Shown piece after piece: positions 29,271 to 38,346 of a stretch of 64,000 nucleotides of DNA; position 1 is the first letter of the stretch; the number at the start of each line of letters is the position of its first letter. The stretch is from Mycobacteroides chelonae (GTDB lineage: Bacteria; Actinomycetota; Actinomycetes; Mycobacteriales; Mycobacteriaceae): contig NZ_CP050145.1 in assembly GCF_016767715.1 (NCBI RefSeq), positions 1,116,001-1,180,000 of the forward strand. The letters are read 5' to 3'. Made by a program: the position numbers and the translations under genes. The notes under the pieces were generated by a model. It saw only the letters and a list, made by a program, of their open reading frames with translations, had not been told where the DNA came from and made no database searches.

Positions 29271-30920
29271 GTGAGCAGGTTTACCGACGAGCTCTACGCC
29301 AATGCGCTGTCCAGCAGCAAGGGCATGGTCACCGGCGAACCCGACACCCCCGTTCGGCACACCTGGAAGCAGGTCCACGAGCGCGCCAAGCAGCTGGCCG
29401 GTGGTCTGGCCGCCGCAGGTCTCGGACCTGACGATGCGATCGGCATGTTGGTGGGTATGCCCGTCGAGATCGCCCCGGCGATCCAGGCGGTGTGGATGCG
29501 TGGTGCCTCGCTGACGATGCTGCACCAGCCGACCCCGCGCACCGACCTCGCCGTGTGGGCCGAGGACACCCTCAAGGTTGTCGACATGATCGGGGCGAAG
29601 GCCGTCATCGTGTCTGCCCCGTTCGACGCCGCCGCACCGGTGCTGGAGGAGAAGGGCGTCATCGTCGTCCAGATCAAGGATCTGTGGGACGCCGATGCGA
29701 TCGAGCCCCTGGATGTCGACGAGGATGCTGTGGCGCTCATGCAGCTGACCTCGGGGTCGACGGGTTCCCCGAAGGCGGTCAAGATCACCCACCGCAACCT
29801 CTACGCCAACGCGCACGGCATGTACGTCGCCTCCAAGTACAAGCCCGAGTCCGACGTGATGGTCAGCTGGTTGCCGCTGTTCCACGATATGGGCATGGTC
29901 GGCTTCCTCACGGTGCCGATGTTCTTCGGTGCCGAGCTGGTGAAGATCACCCCGATGGACTTCATGCGCGATGTTCTGTTGTGGGGCAGGCTGATCGACA
30001 AGTACAAGGGCACCATGACGGCCGCCCCGAACTTCGCCTACTCGCTGTTCGCCAAGCGGCTGCGCAACCAGGCCAAGCCGGGCGACTTCGACCTCTCGAC
30101 CCTGCGATTCGTGCTCTCCGGCGCCGAGCCGGTGGATCCGGCCGTGGTCCACGACCTGTGCGATGCCGGAAAGCCCTTTGGGTTCAAGCCCTCCGCGATG
30201 GTTCCTGCCTACGGCATGGCCGAAACCGCCTTGGCCGTGTCCTTCTCGGAGGTTGAAGCCTCCGGTCTCATCGTCGACGAGGTTGACGCCGACCTGTTGG
30301 CCGCCCTGCGTCGCGCGGTTCCCGCCACCCGCGGAAATCTGCGCCACCTGGCGACACTCGGCCCGCTGCTGCCCGGCATCGAGGCGCGTGTCATCGATGA
30401 GGACCTGAATGTGCTGCCCCCGCGCGGCGTTGGCGTCATCGAGCTGCGGGGTGAGTCGGTGACCCCCGGCTATGTGACCATGGGTGGTTTCCTGGCCGCG
30501 CAGGACGAAAACGGTTGGTACAACACCGGTGACCTCGGATACCTGACCGAGAAGGGTCACGTCGTGGTCTGCGGTCGTGTCAAGGACGTCATCATCATGG
30601 CGGGCCGCAACATTTACCCGACCGATATCGAACGTGCGGCCGGCCGCGTCGAGGGTGTGCGGCCGGGTTGTGCGGTCGCCGTGCGGCTGGAAGCCGGGGT
30701 GGACCCCAAGAATCAGCGCGAGACCTTCGCGGTTGTGGTGGAGTCCAACGCATTCGAGAACGCGGATGAGGTTCGCCGGATCGAGCAGCAGGTCGCGCAC
30801 GAGGTCGTTGCCGAGGTCGATGTGCGTCCGCGCAACGTGGTGGTGCTTGGACCGGGCAGCATTCCGAAGACGCCGTCCGGCAAGCTGCGCCGCTCGACAT
30901 CGGTGGCCCTCGTCATCTAA
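29271..30920 (+). CDS. Acyl-CoA/acyl-AMP ligase (Pks16-like)
   Basis: 549 residues from GTG 29271, preceded four bases upstream by AGGAGG (29261-29266). ANL-superfamily motifs are [18 protein letters not shown] (P-loop), [39 protein letters not shown] and the C-terminal Lys in [14 protein letters not shown]. It activates a fatty acid with ATP. Position between ispE and pth matches M. tuberculosis Rv1013, which is called pks16 but is a ligase, not a polyketide synthase. It is longer-range similar to FadD/FAAL proteins; whether it makes acyl-CoA or acyl-AMP is not clear. Confidence 0.9.
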   Translation: MSRFTDELYANALSSSKGMVTGEPDTPVRHTWKQVHERAKQLAGGLAAAGLGPDDAIGMLVGMPVEIAPAIQAVWMRGASLTMLHQPTPRTDLAVWAEDTLKVVDMIGAKAVIVSAPFDAAAPVLEEKGVIVVQIKDLWDADAIEPLDVDEDAVALMQLTSGSTGSPKAVKITHRNLYANAHGMYVASKYKPESDVMVSWLPLFHDMGMVGFLTVPMFFGAELVKITPMDFMRDVLLWGRLIDKYKGTMTAAPNFAYSLFAKRLRNQAKPGDFDLSTLRFVLSGAEPVDPAVVHDLCDAGKPFGFKPSAMVPAYGMAETALAVSFSEVEASGLIVDEVDADLLAALRRAVPATRGNLRHLATLGPLLPGIEARVIDEDLNVLPPRGVGVIELRGESVTPGYVTMGGFLAAQDENGWYNTGDLGYLTEKGHVVVCGRVKDVIIMAGRNIYPTDIERAAGRVEGVRPGCAVAVRLEAGVDPKNQRETFAVVVESNAFENADEVRRIEQQVAHEVVAEVDVRPRNVVVLGPGSIPKTPSGKLRRSTSVALVI

Positions 30921-30926
30921 GCGCCG

Positions 30927-31574
30927 TTACCGTCGCGCATGTGATCCGAGTCGTTCCGTGAGCACCGCGGCGCCCTCACCGCTCAGGCACTCGAGCATTC
31001 GTGGCCTGCCGGCCAGCACCGATGTGAACGCGGCGGCCGGGCCGTGCACCTCCGGGCCCGATCTTCCGTGAGCCCAGCGGACATCCGTTGCACGCAACTG
31101 GAGCCCACGTGCGGTGAAGTATGCGGGGACAAACGGATTCGGCAGTCCCACTTGAGTGTTGAGCACCTTGACGAGAATGTCCGCGGGTATCGAAGATGCG
31201 CGGTCGAGTGCGAACAGGATGTCCAGTTCGTGGACCACGTGATCACCCAGGAGCAGGCTGCGCGGAAACACCTTGCCGATTCCGGTGGGTCGGTTGATGA
31301 GCCCGCGGTAATCGCCCAGGAGTTCCTCGGGCGATCGATCGGCTGCCAGACTTTTTGCCGTTCTGGTGTTTTCTCGGTCGAATGACCATTGTCGGATCAC
31401 TCCCGCGGTGATGCCGCGTACCGGGGCGCTGCATCCAATCACCAGATGCGCCAACACCTCGTGGTTCGACCACTCGGTGCAGAGGCTGGGGCCCAGCCAG
31501 TCCGCCGGGCTGAGGTCCGCCACGGCATCGAGGAACCTCGCGTCGTTGGCGCGCAGGATGTCAGCGTGCGACAT
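30927..31574 (-). CDS. Maleylpyruvate isomerase-like (TIGR03083/DinB-fold) protein
   Basis: 215 residues from ATG 31574; upstream frame to 31709 is antisense to the hydrolase. It begins with ANDARFLDAVADLSPADWLGPSLCTEWSNHEVLAHLVIG, the four-helix metal-binding start of the actinobacterial MDMPI N-terminal domain, with the His in NHEVLAH and a second His in LGDHVVHELDILFAL. Members are mostly mycothiol-dependent or uncharacterised. It overlaps the hydrolase gene by 14 bases, so both are probably cotranscribed and controlled by the TetR gene at 32545. Confidence 0.85.
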   Translation of the reverse strand: MSHADILRANDARFLDAVADLSPADWLGPSLCTEWSNHEVLAHLVIGCSAPVRGITAGVIRQWSFDRENTRTAKSLAADRSPEELLGDYRGLINRPTGIGKVFPRSLLLGDHVVHELDILFALDRASSIPADILVKVLNTQVGLPNPFVPAYFTARGLQLRATDVRWAHGRSGPEVHGPAAAFTSVLAGRPRMLECLSGEGAAVLTERLGSHARR

Positions 31575-32460
31575 GAAGGTGCTCTCGAAGAAACAGGGTT
31601 TGCTCGGAGAGCGCACGCTCCAGCACCGGTGGCTGATAGATATCGAAATGGCCTGACTCGTAGTGGAGTTCGACGCCGCGGGGCGCGCCACGCGCCACCA
31701 GCTCGGCATAACGGGGACTCGTCAGTTCCTCGCGGTCGCAGACGCAGACCAGTAGTGGTGCGGAAATTTTCCGTGCGCGACGCAGGGCAGAGGTGAATAC
31801 CAGTGTGGATGCCTCGGCGGCCGTCATCCGGTTGTCGAACTCATGGCCGGGTGGGCAGGTCGACTCCCAGCCGGCCAGGGCGCCATCGGTGCTCACCAGT
31901 GCTGAGCTTCCCGGTGGTCCCACAATCGGCACATACCGTCTCGGTCGACCGAATGCCATGCGCAGCAGATCTTCGACGATTGAGAGGCCGAGCCGCATCA
32001 TCGACCAGAGGCTGGAAGTGCGCGCGGCCCCGGGCCCGTGCACGATGGGGCACTGGATGACCGCTGCGGCGAGATCGTCACGACCGGCGGCCACCAATGT
32101 CACGTGCATGGCTCCGAGGCTGGTGCCCCACAACGCGATGCGATCGCCATCGATATCTGGGTGGTTCTGCAGGAACGCGATGGCCGACTCGACATCGTGG
32201 CGTTGCTTTCGCATCGAGAATTGTTGGCGCGGTGAACCTTCGGAGGCGCCTGTGTGGCGGTAGTCGAATGCCAGCGTGGCGATCCCCGCCGACGCGAAGT
32301 GCCTCTCGTACTGCGGCAGCATCATGTCGTGGGTGGCGCCCAGGCCGTGCACTAGTACCACCGCGGGATGGCGCCCGGGCTCGGCGGGGCGGGTGAGCCA
32401 TCCGGCGCATCGAATGCCGGCAGATGAGAATCCGACACGTTCGGTAGTGGAGGTCGTCAT
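31561..32460 (-). CDS. Alpha/beta hydrolase (X-Pro dipeptidyl-peptidase-like)
   Basis: 299 residues. The oxyanion segment is VVLVHGLGATHDMML, the nucleophile elbow is LWGTSLGAMHVTLVAA (Ser), and the C-terminal His is in YESGHFDIYQPPV. The Asp acid is probably in VCVCDREELTSP. It resembles the DLH/acyl-peptidase group of hydrolases; substrate unknown. It is divergent from a TetR regulator, with direct and inverted repeats between them, so it is likely derepressed by its substrate or a related compound. Confidence 0.88.
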   Translation of the reverse strand: MTTSTTERVGFSSAGIRCAGWLTRPAEPGRHPAVVLVHGLGATHDMMLPQYERHFASAGIATLAFDYRHTGASEGSPRQQFSMRKQRHDVESAIAFLQNHPDIDGDRIALWGTSLGAMHVTLVAAGRDDLAAAVIQCPIVHGPGAARTSSLWSMMRLGLSIVEDLLRMAFGRPRRYVPIVGPPGSSALVSTDGALAGWESTCPPGHEFDNRMTAAEASTLVFTSALRRARKISAPLLVCVCDREELTSPRYAELVARGAPRGVELHYESGHFDIYQPPVLERALSEQTLFLREHLHVAR

Positions 32461-32485
32461 GAGGTCTCTCCCTGAGTTCTATAGG

Positions 32486-32528
32486 TACGATGTACGTATA
32501 GATCGAGACTGCAATACGTACGATGTAC
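32486..32528. promoter_or_regulatory. Repeated operator elements between hydrolase and TetR genes
   Basis: The decamer TACGATGTAC occurs twice, at 32486-32495 and 32519-32528, 33 bases apart (about three helical turns). Inside, GTACGTAT (32492-32499) and ATACGTAC (32514-32521) form an 8-bp inverted repeat with a 14-base spacer. The region lies in the 84-base gap between divergent starts at 32460 and 32545. Confidence 0.75.
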
Positions 32529-32544
32529 TTGTCAAGGGAGCTTG

Positions 32545-33153
32545 ATGAAAGCGCGCTTCACCAGGGATGAGATAGCGGCTACCGCACTGGAACTCGTAGA
32601 TGCCAAGGGGTTGGCAGCGCTGAGCATGCGATCGTTGGCGTCGGCGCTGGGTACCGGGCCGATGACGCTCTACAACTATGTCGATGACAAGGAAGGGCTG
32701 GAGGAGCTGGTGGTGACGGCGGTGATGGCCGCCGTGCCGGCGTACAAGCCGTCTGCGAATTGGCGGTCCGATGTCGAACGGATCGCGCGGGGCATCTGGA
32801 CTGCGGTAGGTAAGCACCCGGCCGCCATCCCGTTGGTGCTCACCCGTCGAATGTCCTCGCCTGCCGGTTTCGCGGTGATCGATGCACTCATTGCTGCACT
32901 CGGCCGCGCTGGGCTTGAGGAGGAGAGTCGGCTGGCCGCGTTCCGGGCGGTGCTGGGATTCGCTCTTGGCTCCGCGCAGGCCGGCCTCGGAGATGACAAC
33001 AGGGGAGCCGCGATTCGGATCGGCGGGGTCGCCGGTGATGTCTATCCGAACGTGGCGGCACTCGCCAAAGTGGCGCAACAGAGCAGTCCTGCAACCGAAT
33101 TCACGCTCGGGATCACCATGCTGCTCGATGGGATCGCGATGCGGGGGCGCTGA
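32545..33153 (+). CDS. TetR-family transcriptional regulator
   Basis: 202 residues from ATG 32545, with AAGGGAG 6 bases upstream. Helix-turn-helix: DEIAATALELVDAKGLAALSMRSLASALGTGPMTLYNYVDDKEGLEELVV. The C-terminal domain is of the TetR_C type seen in the tetracycline-repressor group. It lies divergent from the hydrolase/isomerase-like pair, its likely targets. The stop codon ends at 33153 and the converging fabH gene ends at 33154. Confidence 0.9.
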   Translation: MKARFTRDEIAATALELVDAKGLAALSMRSLASALGTGPMTLYNYVDDKEGLEELVVTAVMAAVPAYKPSANWRSDVERIARGIWTAVGKHPAAIPLVLTRRMSSPAGFAVIDALIAALGRAGLEEESRLAAFRAVLGFALGSAQAGLGDDNRGAAIRIGGVAGDVYPNVAALAKVAQQSSPATEFTLGITMLLDGIAMRGR

Positions 33154-34176
33154 CTACTCGAACGGAACGGGTGGCATCCTGACCACCTGGGCGGCATAGC
33201 TCAGTCCGGCCCCGTATCCGATGAGCAGGGCCAGATCGCCCGGCTTGGCGGCGCCGGTGGACAGCAGGCCCTCCATGGCCAACGGAACCGAAGCGGCAGA
33301 GGTGTTGCCCGTGTGTTCGATGTCGTTGGCGATCACCGCATCCGAACGCAGGTGCAGGTTCTTGGCCAGGAGTTCGTTGATCCGGCTGTTGGCCTGGTGC
33401 GGGACGAAGACATCGATATCCTCCGGGCCCACCTTGGCTGCTTCCAGGGCGCGCTGGCCCACCTTGCCCATTTCGAATGCGGCCCAACGGAATACCGAGG
33501 TGCCCTCGATGCGCAGATAGGGTCGCGGGCCCTCGGGGTCGGGTGCCGCCGCGAAGTCCATCCAGTCGATGTCCTGACGAATGGCGTTGGCCTGGCTGCC
33601 ATCGCTGCCCCACACCGTGGGGCCGATGCCCTGTTCGGCGGTCTCGCCGACGACAACCGCGCCGGCCCCGTCGCCGAAGATGAAGCAGTTGCCGCGGTCG
33701 GTCATATCCAGTGCGGGGGAGAGCTTTTCGGAGCCGATGACCAGCACCTTGCTGGCGCTGCCACCGCGGATCATGTCGCCCGCCACACCCACCGCGTATC
33801 CGAATCCGGCACAGCCGGCGGACAGGTCGAACGCCGGGACACCCTGTGCTCCTAGCGTGGTGGCGACGGCCGGGGCGGACGCCGGTGTCTGCAGATAGTG
33901 GGTGCTGGTGGCGAGGATCACCGCATCGATCTCGGCGCCGGTGAGCAGCGCGTTGGCGATGGCCTTACGCCCGGCCTCGATGGCCAGGGTCTGGGCGGAT
34001 TCTTCCTTGGCAGCGAACCGGCGGGTCTTGATGCCGGTGCGGGTGTAGATCCACTCGTCCGAGGATTCGATGCGCTCGCAGATCTCTTCATTGGTGACGA
34101 CGCGTTCGGGACGGTATGCCCCCAGGCTGAGCAGGCCGATCTTGTTGATGCCGGTGATCTCCGCGATGTCGGTCAT
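33154..34176 (-). CDS. fabH: 3-oxoacyl-ACP synthase III (FabH-like)
   Basis: 340 residues. The catalytic triad is visible: Cys in [13 protein letters not shown], His in [13 protein letters not shown] and Asn in [19 protein letters not shown]-terminal [19 protein letters not shown] and [15 protein letters not shown] are typical of FabH. It condenses an acyl-CoA starter with malonyl-ACP. M. tuberculosis has its fabH at another locus (Rv0533c), so this could be either that orthologue moved or a paralogue; the presence of an unlinked second gene cannot be seen here. Confidence 0.9.
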   Translation of the reverse strand: MTDIAEITGINKIGLLSLGAYRPERVVTNEEICERIESSDEWIYTRTGIKTRRFAAKEESAQTLAIEAGRKAIANALLTGAEIDAVILATSTHYLQTPASAPAVATTLGAQGVPAFDLSAGCAGFGYAVGVAGDMIRGGSASKVLVIGSEKLSPALDMTDRGNCFIFGDGAGAVVVGETAEQGIGPTVWGSDGSQANAIRQDIDWMDFAAAPDPEGPRPYLRIEGTSVFRWAAFEMGKVGQRALEAAKVGPEDIDVFVPHQANSRINELLAKNLHLRSDAVIANDIEHTGNTSAASVPLAMEGLLSTGAAKPGDLALLIGYGAGLSYAAQVVRMPPVPFE

Positions 34177-34206
34177 GAGGAGACCATAGCGGGGCCGCCC
34201 GGATGT

Positions 34207-34794
34207 CTAACCCCAGGCATGTACCTGATTCTGTGCTGCTTCCAGGCCGAGGCGGATCAGCAGCTCAGTCGCATCGACGCCCTGTTCGCAGAGCAACGGA
34301 ACCTGTTCGCTTTCTGTCTTGGCGAAATTCTCCAGCACGAAGGCCGCAGGGTCCTTGCGGCCGGGTGGGCGCCCGACGCCCAGGCGGACCCGCAGATAGT
34401 CCTTGGTGCCCAGTGCTTGCGATACCGAGCGCAGCCCGTTGTGGCCGCCCTCGCCGCCGCCGAGCTTGAGACGCACAGTGCCGAAATCGAGATCCAGCTC
34501 GTCGTGCATGACGATGACGTTCCCGGGGGGAACGGAAAAGAACTTGGCCAGCGCGGCCACCTGAGGGCCGGATGTGTTCATGAACGTGCGTGGTTTGGCC
34601 AGATTCACGGCCCGGCCGCCGAGGCGAATCGTTGTCGCCTCGGCGCCGGACTTCTTGTGCGGCTTGAACGTTGCGCCGTCCTTGGCCGCCAACAGGTCGG
34701 CGACCATGAATCCGAGGTTGTGCCGGGTCTTGGCGTAGGTCGGCCCGGGGTTGCCCAGGCCGACCACCAGCACGGCATCGTCGGATAGAGGCAC
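34207..34794 (-). CDS. pth: Peptidyl-tRNA hydrolase
   Basis: 195 residues. Key elements are [21 protein letters not shown] (catalytic His), [20 protein letters not shown] and the [27 protein letters not shown] loop. It releases tRNA from prematurely dropped peptidyl-tRNA and is essential. It follows rplY with 13 bases between stop and start on the same strand, the standard rplY-pth arrangement. Confidence 0.96.
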   Translation of the reverse strand: MPLSDDAVLVVGLGNPGPTYAKTRHNLGFMVADLLAAKDGATFKPHKKSGAEATTIRLGGRAVNLAKPRTFMNTSGPQVAALAKFFSVPPGNVIVMHDELDLDFGTVRLKLGGGEGGHNGLRSVSQALGTKDYLRVRLGVGRPPGRKDPAAFVLENFAKTESEQVPLLCEQGVDATELLIRLGLEAAQNQVHAWG

Positions 34795-34807
34795 GGATTA
34801 CTCCGCT

Positions 34808-35461
34808 CTACTCTTCGGAGGAGCCCTCGGCGGCCTCGTCCGCGGCGGGAGCCTCGGCAGCACCTTCGCCGCCGCCACCCTCGGCGTCCATCTCGTCGGC
34901 GGTCGGGGCCGCGACGACGTTGATGACCAGGGTCTCGGGATCGGAGATCAGGGTCGAGCCCTTGGGCAGCTCGATCGATCCGGCGGTGATCTGGGTGCCC
35001 GCGGCAAGGCCCTCAACCGACACGGTGAGGAACTCGGGGATCGACAGCGCCTCGGCCTCGATCTCCAGGGTGTTGGCGTCCTGGGTGACCAGGGTGCCGC
35101 TCTCGGCGTCGCCCTCGATGTGGACGTTCACCTCAACGGTGACCTTCTCGCCCTTGCGCACGACCAGCAGGTCCGCGTGCACCAGGTTGCGGCGGATGGG
35201 GTGAATCTCGATGGTCTTGGTGAGGGCCAGCTGCTCGCGCCCCTCGATGTCCAGGGTCAGGATGGCGTTGGTGCCGGTGTGGCGCAGCACGGCCGCGAAA
35301 TCGCGGGCCGGCAGGTTCAGGTGCTCGGGGGTGGTGCCGTGGCCGTACAGGACCGCGGGAACCAGGCCGTCGCGGCGGGCGCGGCGCGAGGCGCCCTTGC
35401 CGGTGTCCGTGCGGACGGTGACGGTGAGGTTATTGCTGGTGGGGGCGTTCTTCTTGGACAT
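34808..35461 (-). CDS. rplY: 50S ribosomal protein L25 (CTC family)
   Basis: 217 residues from ATG 35461; a frame to 35491 also exists. The N-terminal L25 domain binds 5S rRNA ([31 protein letters not shown] and [14 protein letters not shown]). The C-terminal beta domain is the CTC/TL5 extension, and the last 30 residues are a low-complexity Glu/Ala tail typical of actinobacteria. It is upstream of pth on the same strand. Confidence 0.95.
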   Translation of the reverse strand: MSKKNAPTSNNLTVTVRTDTGKGASRRARRDGLVPAVLYGHGTTPEHLNLPARDFAAVLRHTGTNAILTLDIEGREQLALTKTIEIHPIRRNLVHADLLVVRKGEKVTVEVNVHIEGDAESGTLVTQDANTLEIEAEALSIPEFLTVSVEGLAAGTQITAGSIELPKGSTLISDPETLVINVVAAPTADEMDAEGGGGEGAAEAPAADEAAEGSSEE

Positions 35462-35616
35462 CTGGTCAACTCCTTGCGTTTCGTGAGACACGGCGCAGGG
35501 AGGACATCAGGATGACGCCCATGATCCCGTCGATAACGGTGGGAAGACCCACCCTCGCCGTGACAGCCCGTTCAGAGTAGCCGAGCCCGGACCTGAAAGA
35601 CCAATCAGCGGGGGTG

Positions 35617-36489
35617 TCAGAGAGGGAAGGACACCCCGGTGAGCTGCTCGGACAGGTGCCATAGGCCCTTAGCGCTCTCGGCGTCCTGGGCTCTGCGGCT
35701 GCGGCCCACCTGCTTGGGGTAGCCCTTGGCTTCGAACGGGCCGTCCGGCCCGATGTACGTGTCGCCCGGCAGATCCTGGGATGCGGCGTACAGCGTGGGC
35801 AGGGCGCCGTGTGCGGCATCCTGCGCAAAGAGGTTGCCGGTCTTCAAGGCGATCTCGAAGATCGGGTTCCCGCTGTGCGACTGCAGCTCGGTGGCGGCCA
35901 CACCCGGATGGACGGTCAGCGCGCGCACCGGCGATCCGGCCGCGCTCAGCCGGCGCTGCAGTTCCTTGGTGAACAGCAGGTTGGCGAGCTTGGATGCGCC
36001 ATACGCTCCGGCGCGGGTGTATCCGCGCCGCTCGTAGTTGAGATCGGCGAGGTCGATCTTCCCGGCGCGATGAGCGACCGATGCCACCGCGATCACACGG
36101 TCGGTGATCTTGGGGAGCAACAGATTGGTGAGTGCGAATGCGCCGAGATGGTTTGTGCCGATTTGGCTTTCGAAGCCATCGACGGTCTTGGCCTGCGGCA
36201 CCATCATGATGCCGGCGTTGTTCACCAGGATGTCGGCGGTATCGACGGTGTCGGCGAAGGCACGCACCGACGCCAGATTGGCGACGTCGACCTGACGCAC
36301 CTCGGTGCTTCCCTTGATCGAGGACTGGGCGGCCTTGCCCTTCTCGGTGTTGCGCACCGCCATGACGACATGGGCGCCCACGCGAGCCAGCTCGCGGGCG
36401 GTCTCCAGGCCGAGTCCACTATTGGCTCCGGTGATGATGACGGTGCGGCCTTCAAATGACGGCAGCGCCGCGGCGGTCCATTTGGTCAC
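35617..36489 (-). CDS. Short-chain dehydrogenase/reductase (retinol-dehydrogenase-like)
   Basis: 290 residues. The NAD(P)-binding motif is VIITGANSGLGLETARELA at residues 17-35, NNAGIMM lies near residue 90, and the catalytic Tyr-Lys is YGASKLANLL near residue 165, with VASVAHRAG holding the Ser. The pattern is that of the light-dependent protochlorophyllide/retinol dehydrogenase-like SDR group common in mycobacteria. The substrate is unknown. Start codons of this gene and the esterase gene are only 14 bases apart, so the promoters overlap. Confidence 0.9.
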   Translation of the reverse strand: MTKWTAAALPSFEGRTVIITGANSGLGLETARELARVGAHVVMAVRNTEKGKAAQSSIKGSTEVRQVDVANLASVRAFADTVDTADILVNNAGIMMVPQAKTVDGFESQIGTNHLGAFALTNLLLPKITDRVIAVASVAHRAGKIDLADLNYERRGYTRAGAYGASKLANLLFTKELQRRLSAAGSPVRALTVHPGVAATELQSHSGNPIFEIALKTGNLFAQDAAHGALPTLYAASQDLPGDTYIGPDGPFEAKGYPKQVGRSRRAQDAESAKGLWHLSEQLTGVSFPL

Positions 36490-36503
36490 GGGAGCTGACC
36501 CTA

Positions 36504-37709
36504 ATGCTCAAGCTCGATACCGTCGAGGGCGTGACTTTTGAGGCAGACGTCGACGCCTTCCTTTCGGGCCTGCAGTCCCCACCCCGCCTGCTCGGTATCG
36601 GAGAACCGACCCATGGGCCGCAGGAGTTCGGTTACCTGCGCAACCGGCTGCTTCGTCACCTTGTGGTCGAGCGCGGCTTCCGGTCGGTCACGCTGGAGAG
36701 TGACGCCGTGGCCGGATTCGCCGTCGACCGGTATGTGACGGCAGGGGAGGGCACCCTCGACGAGGTGCTCGACGCCGGATTCAGTCACGGGTTCGGTGCG
36801 TATCCGGCCAGCCGCGAGCTCGTCGCGTGGCTACGCGACTGGAACAGCGGCCGAGCACCCGGCGAACAGGTGCGGTTCTACGGTTTCGACGCCACCACCG
36901 AGATGATGGCGTCGCCAAGTCCGCGCGACACCCTCCTCGCGGTGCACGGGTATCTGTCGAACGGTGGTGCCGCCCTGCCTTACTCCGAGGAGGTGATCAC
37001 CGATCTGGTGGGTGAAGATGCCGCCTGGTCTCACCCGGACGCCATGCTCGATGCCACCGTCTCGATCGGCCGATCGGCTCCGGCACGCGCATTGCGGCTG
37101 GTTGCCGATGAACTCGTGATCGCGTTGGCGAGGTACGCCCCCGCGTTGCGCGCCTCGACCTCGCCGCAGCAGTTCTGGCAGATGTGCACCGTCGCCCGCG
37201 CGGCAGTGAGCCTGCTGCGGGCACATTTCGCGATGGCCGACCCTGGCCCGGATCGCATGTCCACCATGCTGGGTGTCCGGGATGCGCTCATGGCCGAGAA
37301 TCTGGAGGCTATCGCCGAGGCCGAAATGCATAGGGGCCCAACGTTGGTGTTCGCCCACAACGAGCACCTGCAGCGACATCAGAGCACGGTGTCCATGGGC
37401 CCTGCGCAGGCGAGTTGGTGGTGCGCCGGAGCGCTGGTGGCCTCGGCCGATCGTGTCCCGTACGCGGTCATCGCAAGCGATTTCGGCACTCATGAAGCCG
37501 CGAACATCGGCGTGCCGCACGCTGCCACCCTCCAGGGATGGATGTGGGGCTGGGAATCCGATCGGATCCTGTTTCCTGTTGGCGAGATACCGGATGGACT
37601 GCTCGCCCGTCAGGACGTGGCCCCGCAGACGGGTTGTTACCCGGTTGACCCCGGCCAGCTCACGGGCGTGGATGCCATCGCATTCATTCGGTGCCTCAGC
37701 GCTTCGTGA
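36504..37709 (+). CDS. Erythromycin-esterase-family protein (PF05139)
   Basis: 401 residues from ATG 36504; a frame starting at 36456 would overlap the divergent SDR start. Family motifs are LGIGEPTHGPQEFGYLRN, with the conserved Glu and His of the metal/catalytic site, and TLVFAHNEHLQRH with the second His, plus RFYGFDATTEMM. EreA/EreB-type enzymes open the macrolactone ring of erythromycin; many family members in actinobacteria have other or unknown roles. The catalytic residues that can be judged are intact. The 3' end overlaps lpqT by 14 bases. Confidence 0.87.
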   Translation: MLKLDTVEGVTFEADVDAFLSGLQSPPRLLGIGEPTHGPQEFGYLRNRLLRHLVVERGFRSVTLESDAVAGFAVDRYVTAGEGTLDEVLDAGFSHGFGAYPASRELVAWLRDWNSGRAPGEQVRFYGFDATTEMMASPSPRDTLLAVHGYLSNGGAALPYSEEVITDLVGEDAAWSHPDAMLDATVSIGRSAPARALRLVADELVIALARYAPALRASTSPQQFWQMCTVARAAVSLLRAHFAMADPGPDRMSTMLGVRDALMAENLEAIAEAEMHRGPTLVFAHNEHLQRHQSTVSMGPAQASWWCAGALVASADRVPYAVIASDFGTHEAANIGVPHAATLQGWMWGWESDRILFPVGEIPDGLLARQDVAPQTGCYPVDPGQLTGVDAIAFIRCLSAS

Positions 37710-38346
37710 TCTTCAGGCCGCCGGTGAGAGCGGCGACGTCCGTGGCCAGTGCCGACGCCTGCGCCTCGGTGGTGGTCACCGTGAGCTGCACGAGGTAGTG
37801 CAGCGGTCCGTCCGGCACGATGACGTCCCGATTCCACGCGTGCACCCGGACATTCTGGTTGTCGTAGGTGCCTTCGATGGCGGCCGACGGGTACCCCTGA
37901 AAGTCGTCGAGGGATGAGCTGATCTTTTGAAAGCCCTGGGCGTTCTGCGCGTCGACGAACCCGTGCTCGGTGATCGCCGTGCGGGCGTCCAGGGCACCCT
38001 CCAGCCTGATGAGGTAGATCACTGCGCTGGGTGTTCGTCCTTGATCGGCCGCGCTGGGTTTGTCACTGACCAGGTAGGCGGGTTCGAACGCGCCCAGATT
38101 CTCCCAGCCTTCGGGCAGCGGCATCTCGACGCGCACGTTCGCCGAACTCTCCGGCGACACCGGGACTACCTTGACGCCGGCGCTTTGCAGGTACTCGTTC
38201 ATCGAGGTCGGCGTGGTGGTGGGTGTCGCCGTGGTGCTCGATGCCGAGCTGCTTGACGAACCAGCTTGTGGCTCGGGTTGTTTCGACTCGCATCCGGCGG
38301 TCGCGAGCGCCAGCAGGCACCCCGCGACCAGCGCGGCGCTACGCAT
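37696..38346 (-). CDS. lpqT: LpqT-type lipoprotein (LpqN/LpqT family)
   Basis: 216 residues. The signal peptide ends in lipobox LALATAGCES; the mature N terminus is a Ser/Thr/Pro-rich linker likely to be O-mannosylated. The following domain is the LpqN/LpqT fold (VRVEMPLPEGWENLGAF, PSAVIYLIRLEG, GYPSAAIEGTYDNQNVRVHAWN). LpqN-family proteins bind trehalose lipids and interact with MmpL3 in M. tuberculosis. The ATG overlaps the prs stop by 8 bases, so it is translationally coupled to prs. Confidence 0.9.
   Translation of the reverse strand: MRSAALVAGCLLALATAGCESKQPEPQAGSSSSSASSTTATPTTTPTSMNEYLQSAGVKVVPVSPESSANVRVEMPLPEGWENLGAFEPAYLVSDKPSAADQGRTPSAVIYLIRLEGALDARTAITEHGFVDAQNAQGFQKISSSLDDFQGYPSAAIEGTYDNQNVRVHAWNRDVIVPDGPLHYLVQLTVTTTEAQASALATDVAALTGGLKITKR

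Noticed and set aside
29190..30800. 536-residue minus-strand frame opposite the acyl-AMP ligase
   Set aside because: Gly/His-rich shadow frame; the opposite strand has a clear ribosome binding site and ANL motifs.
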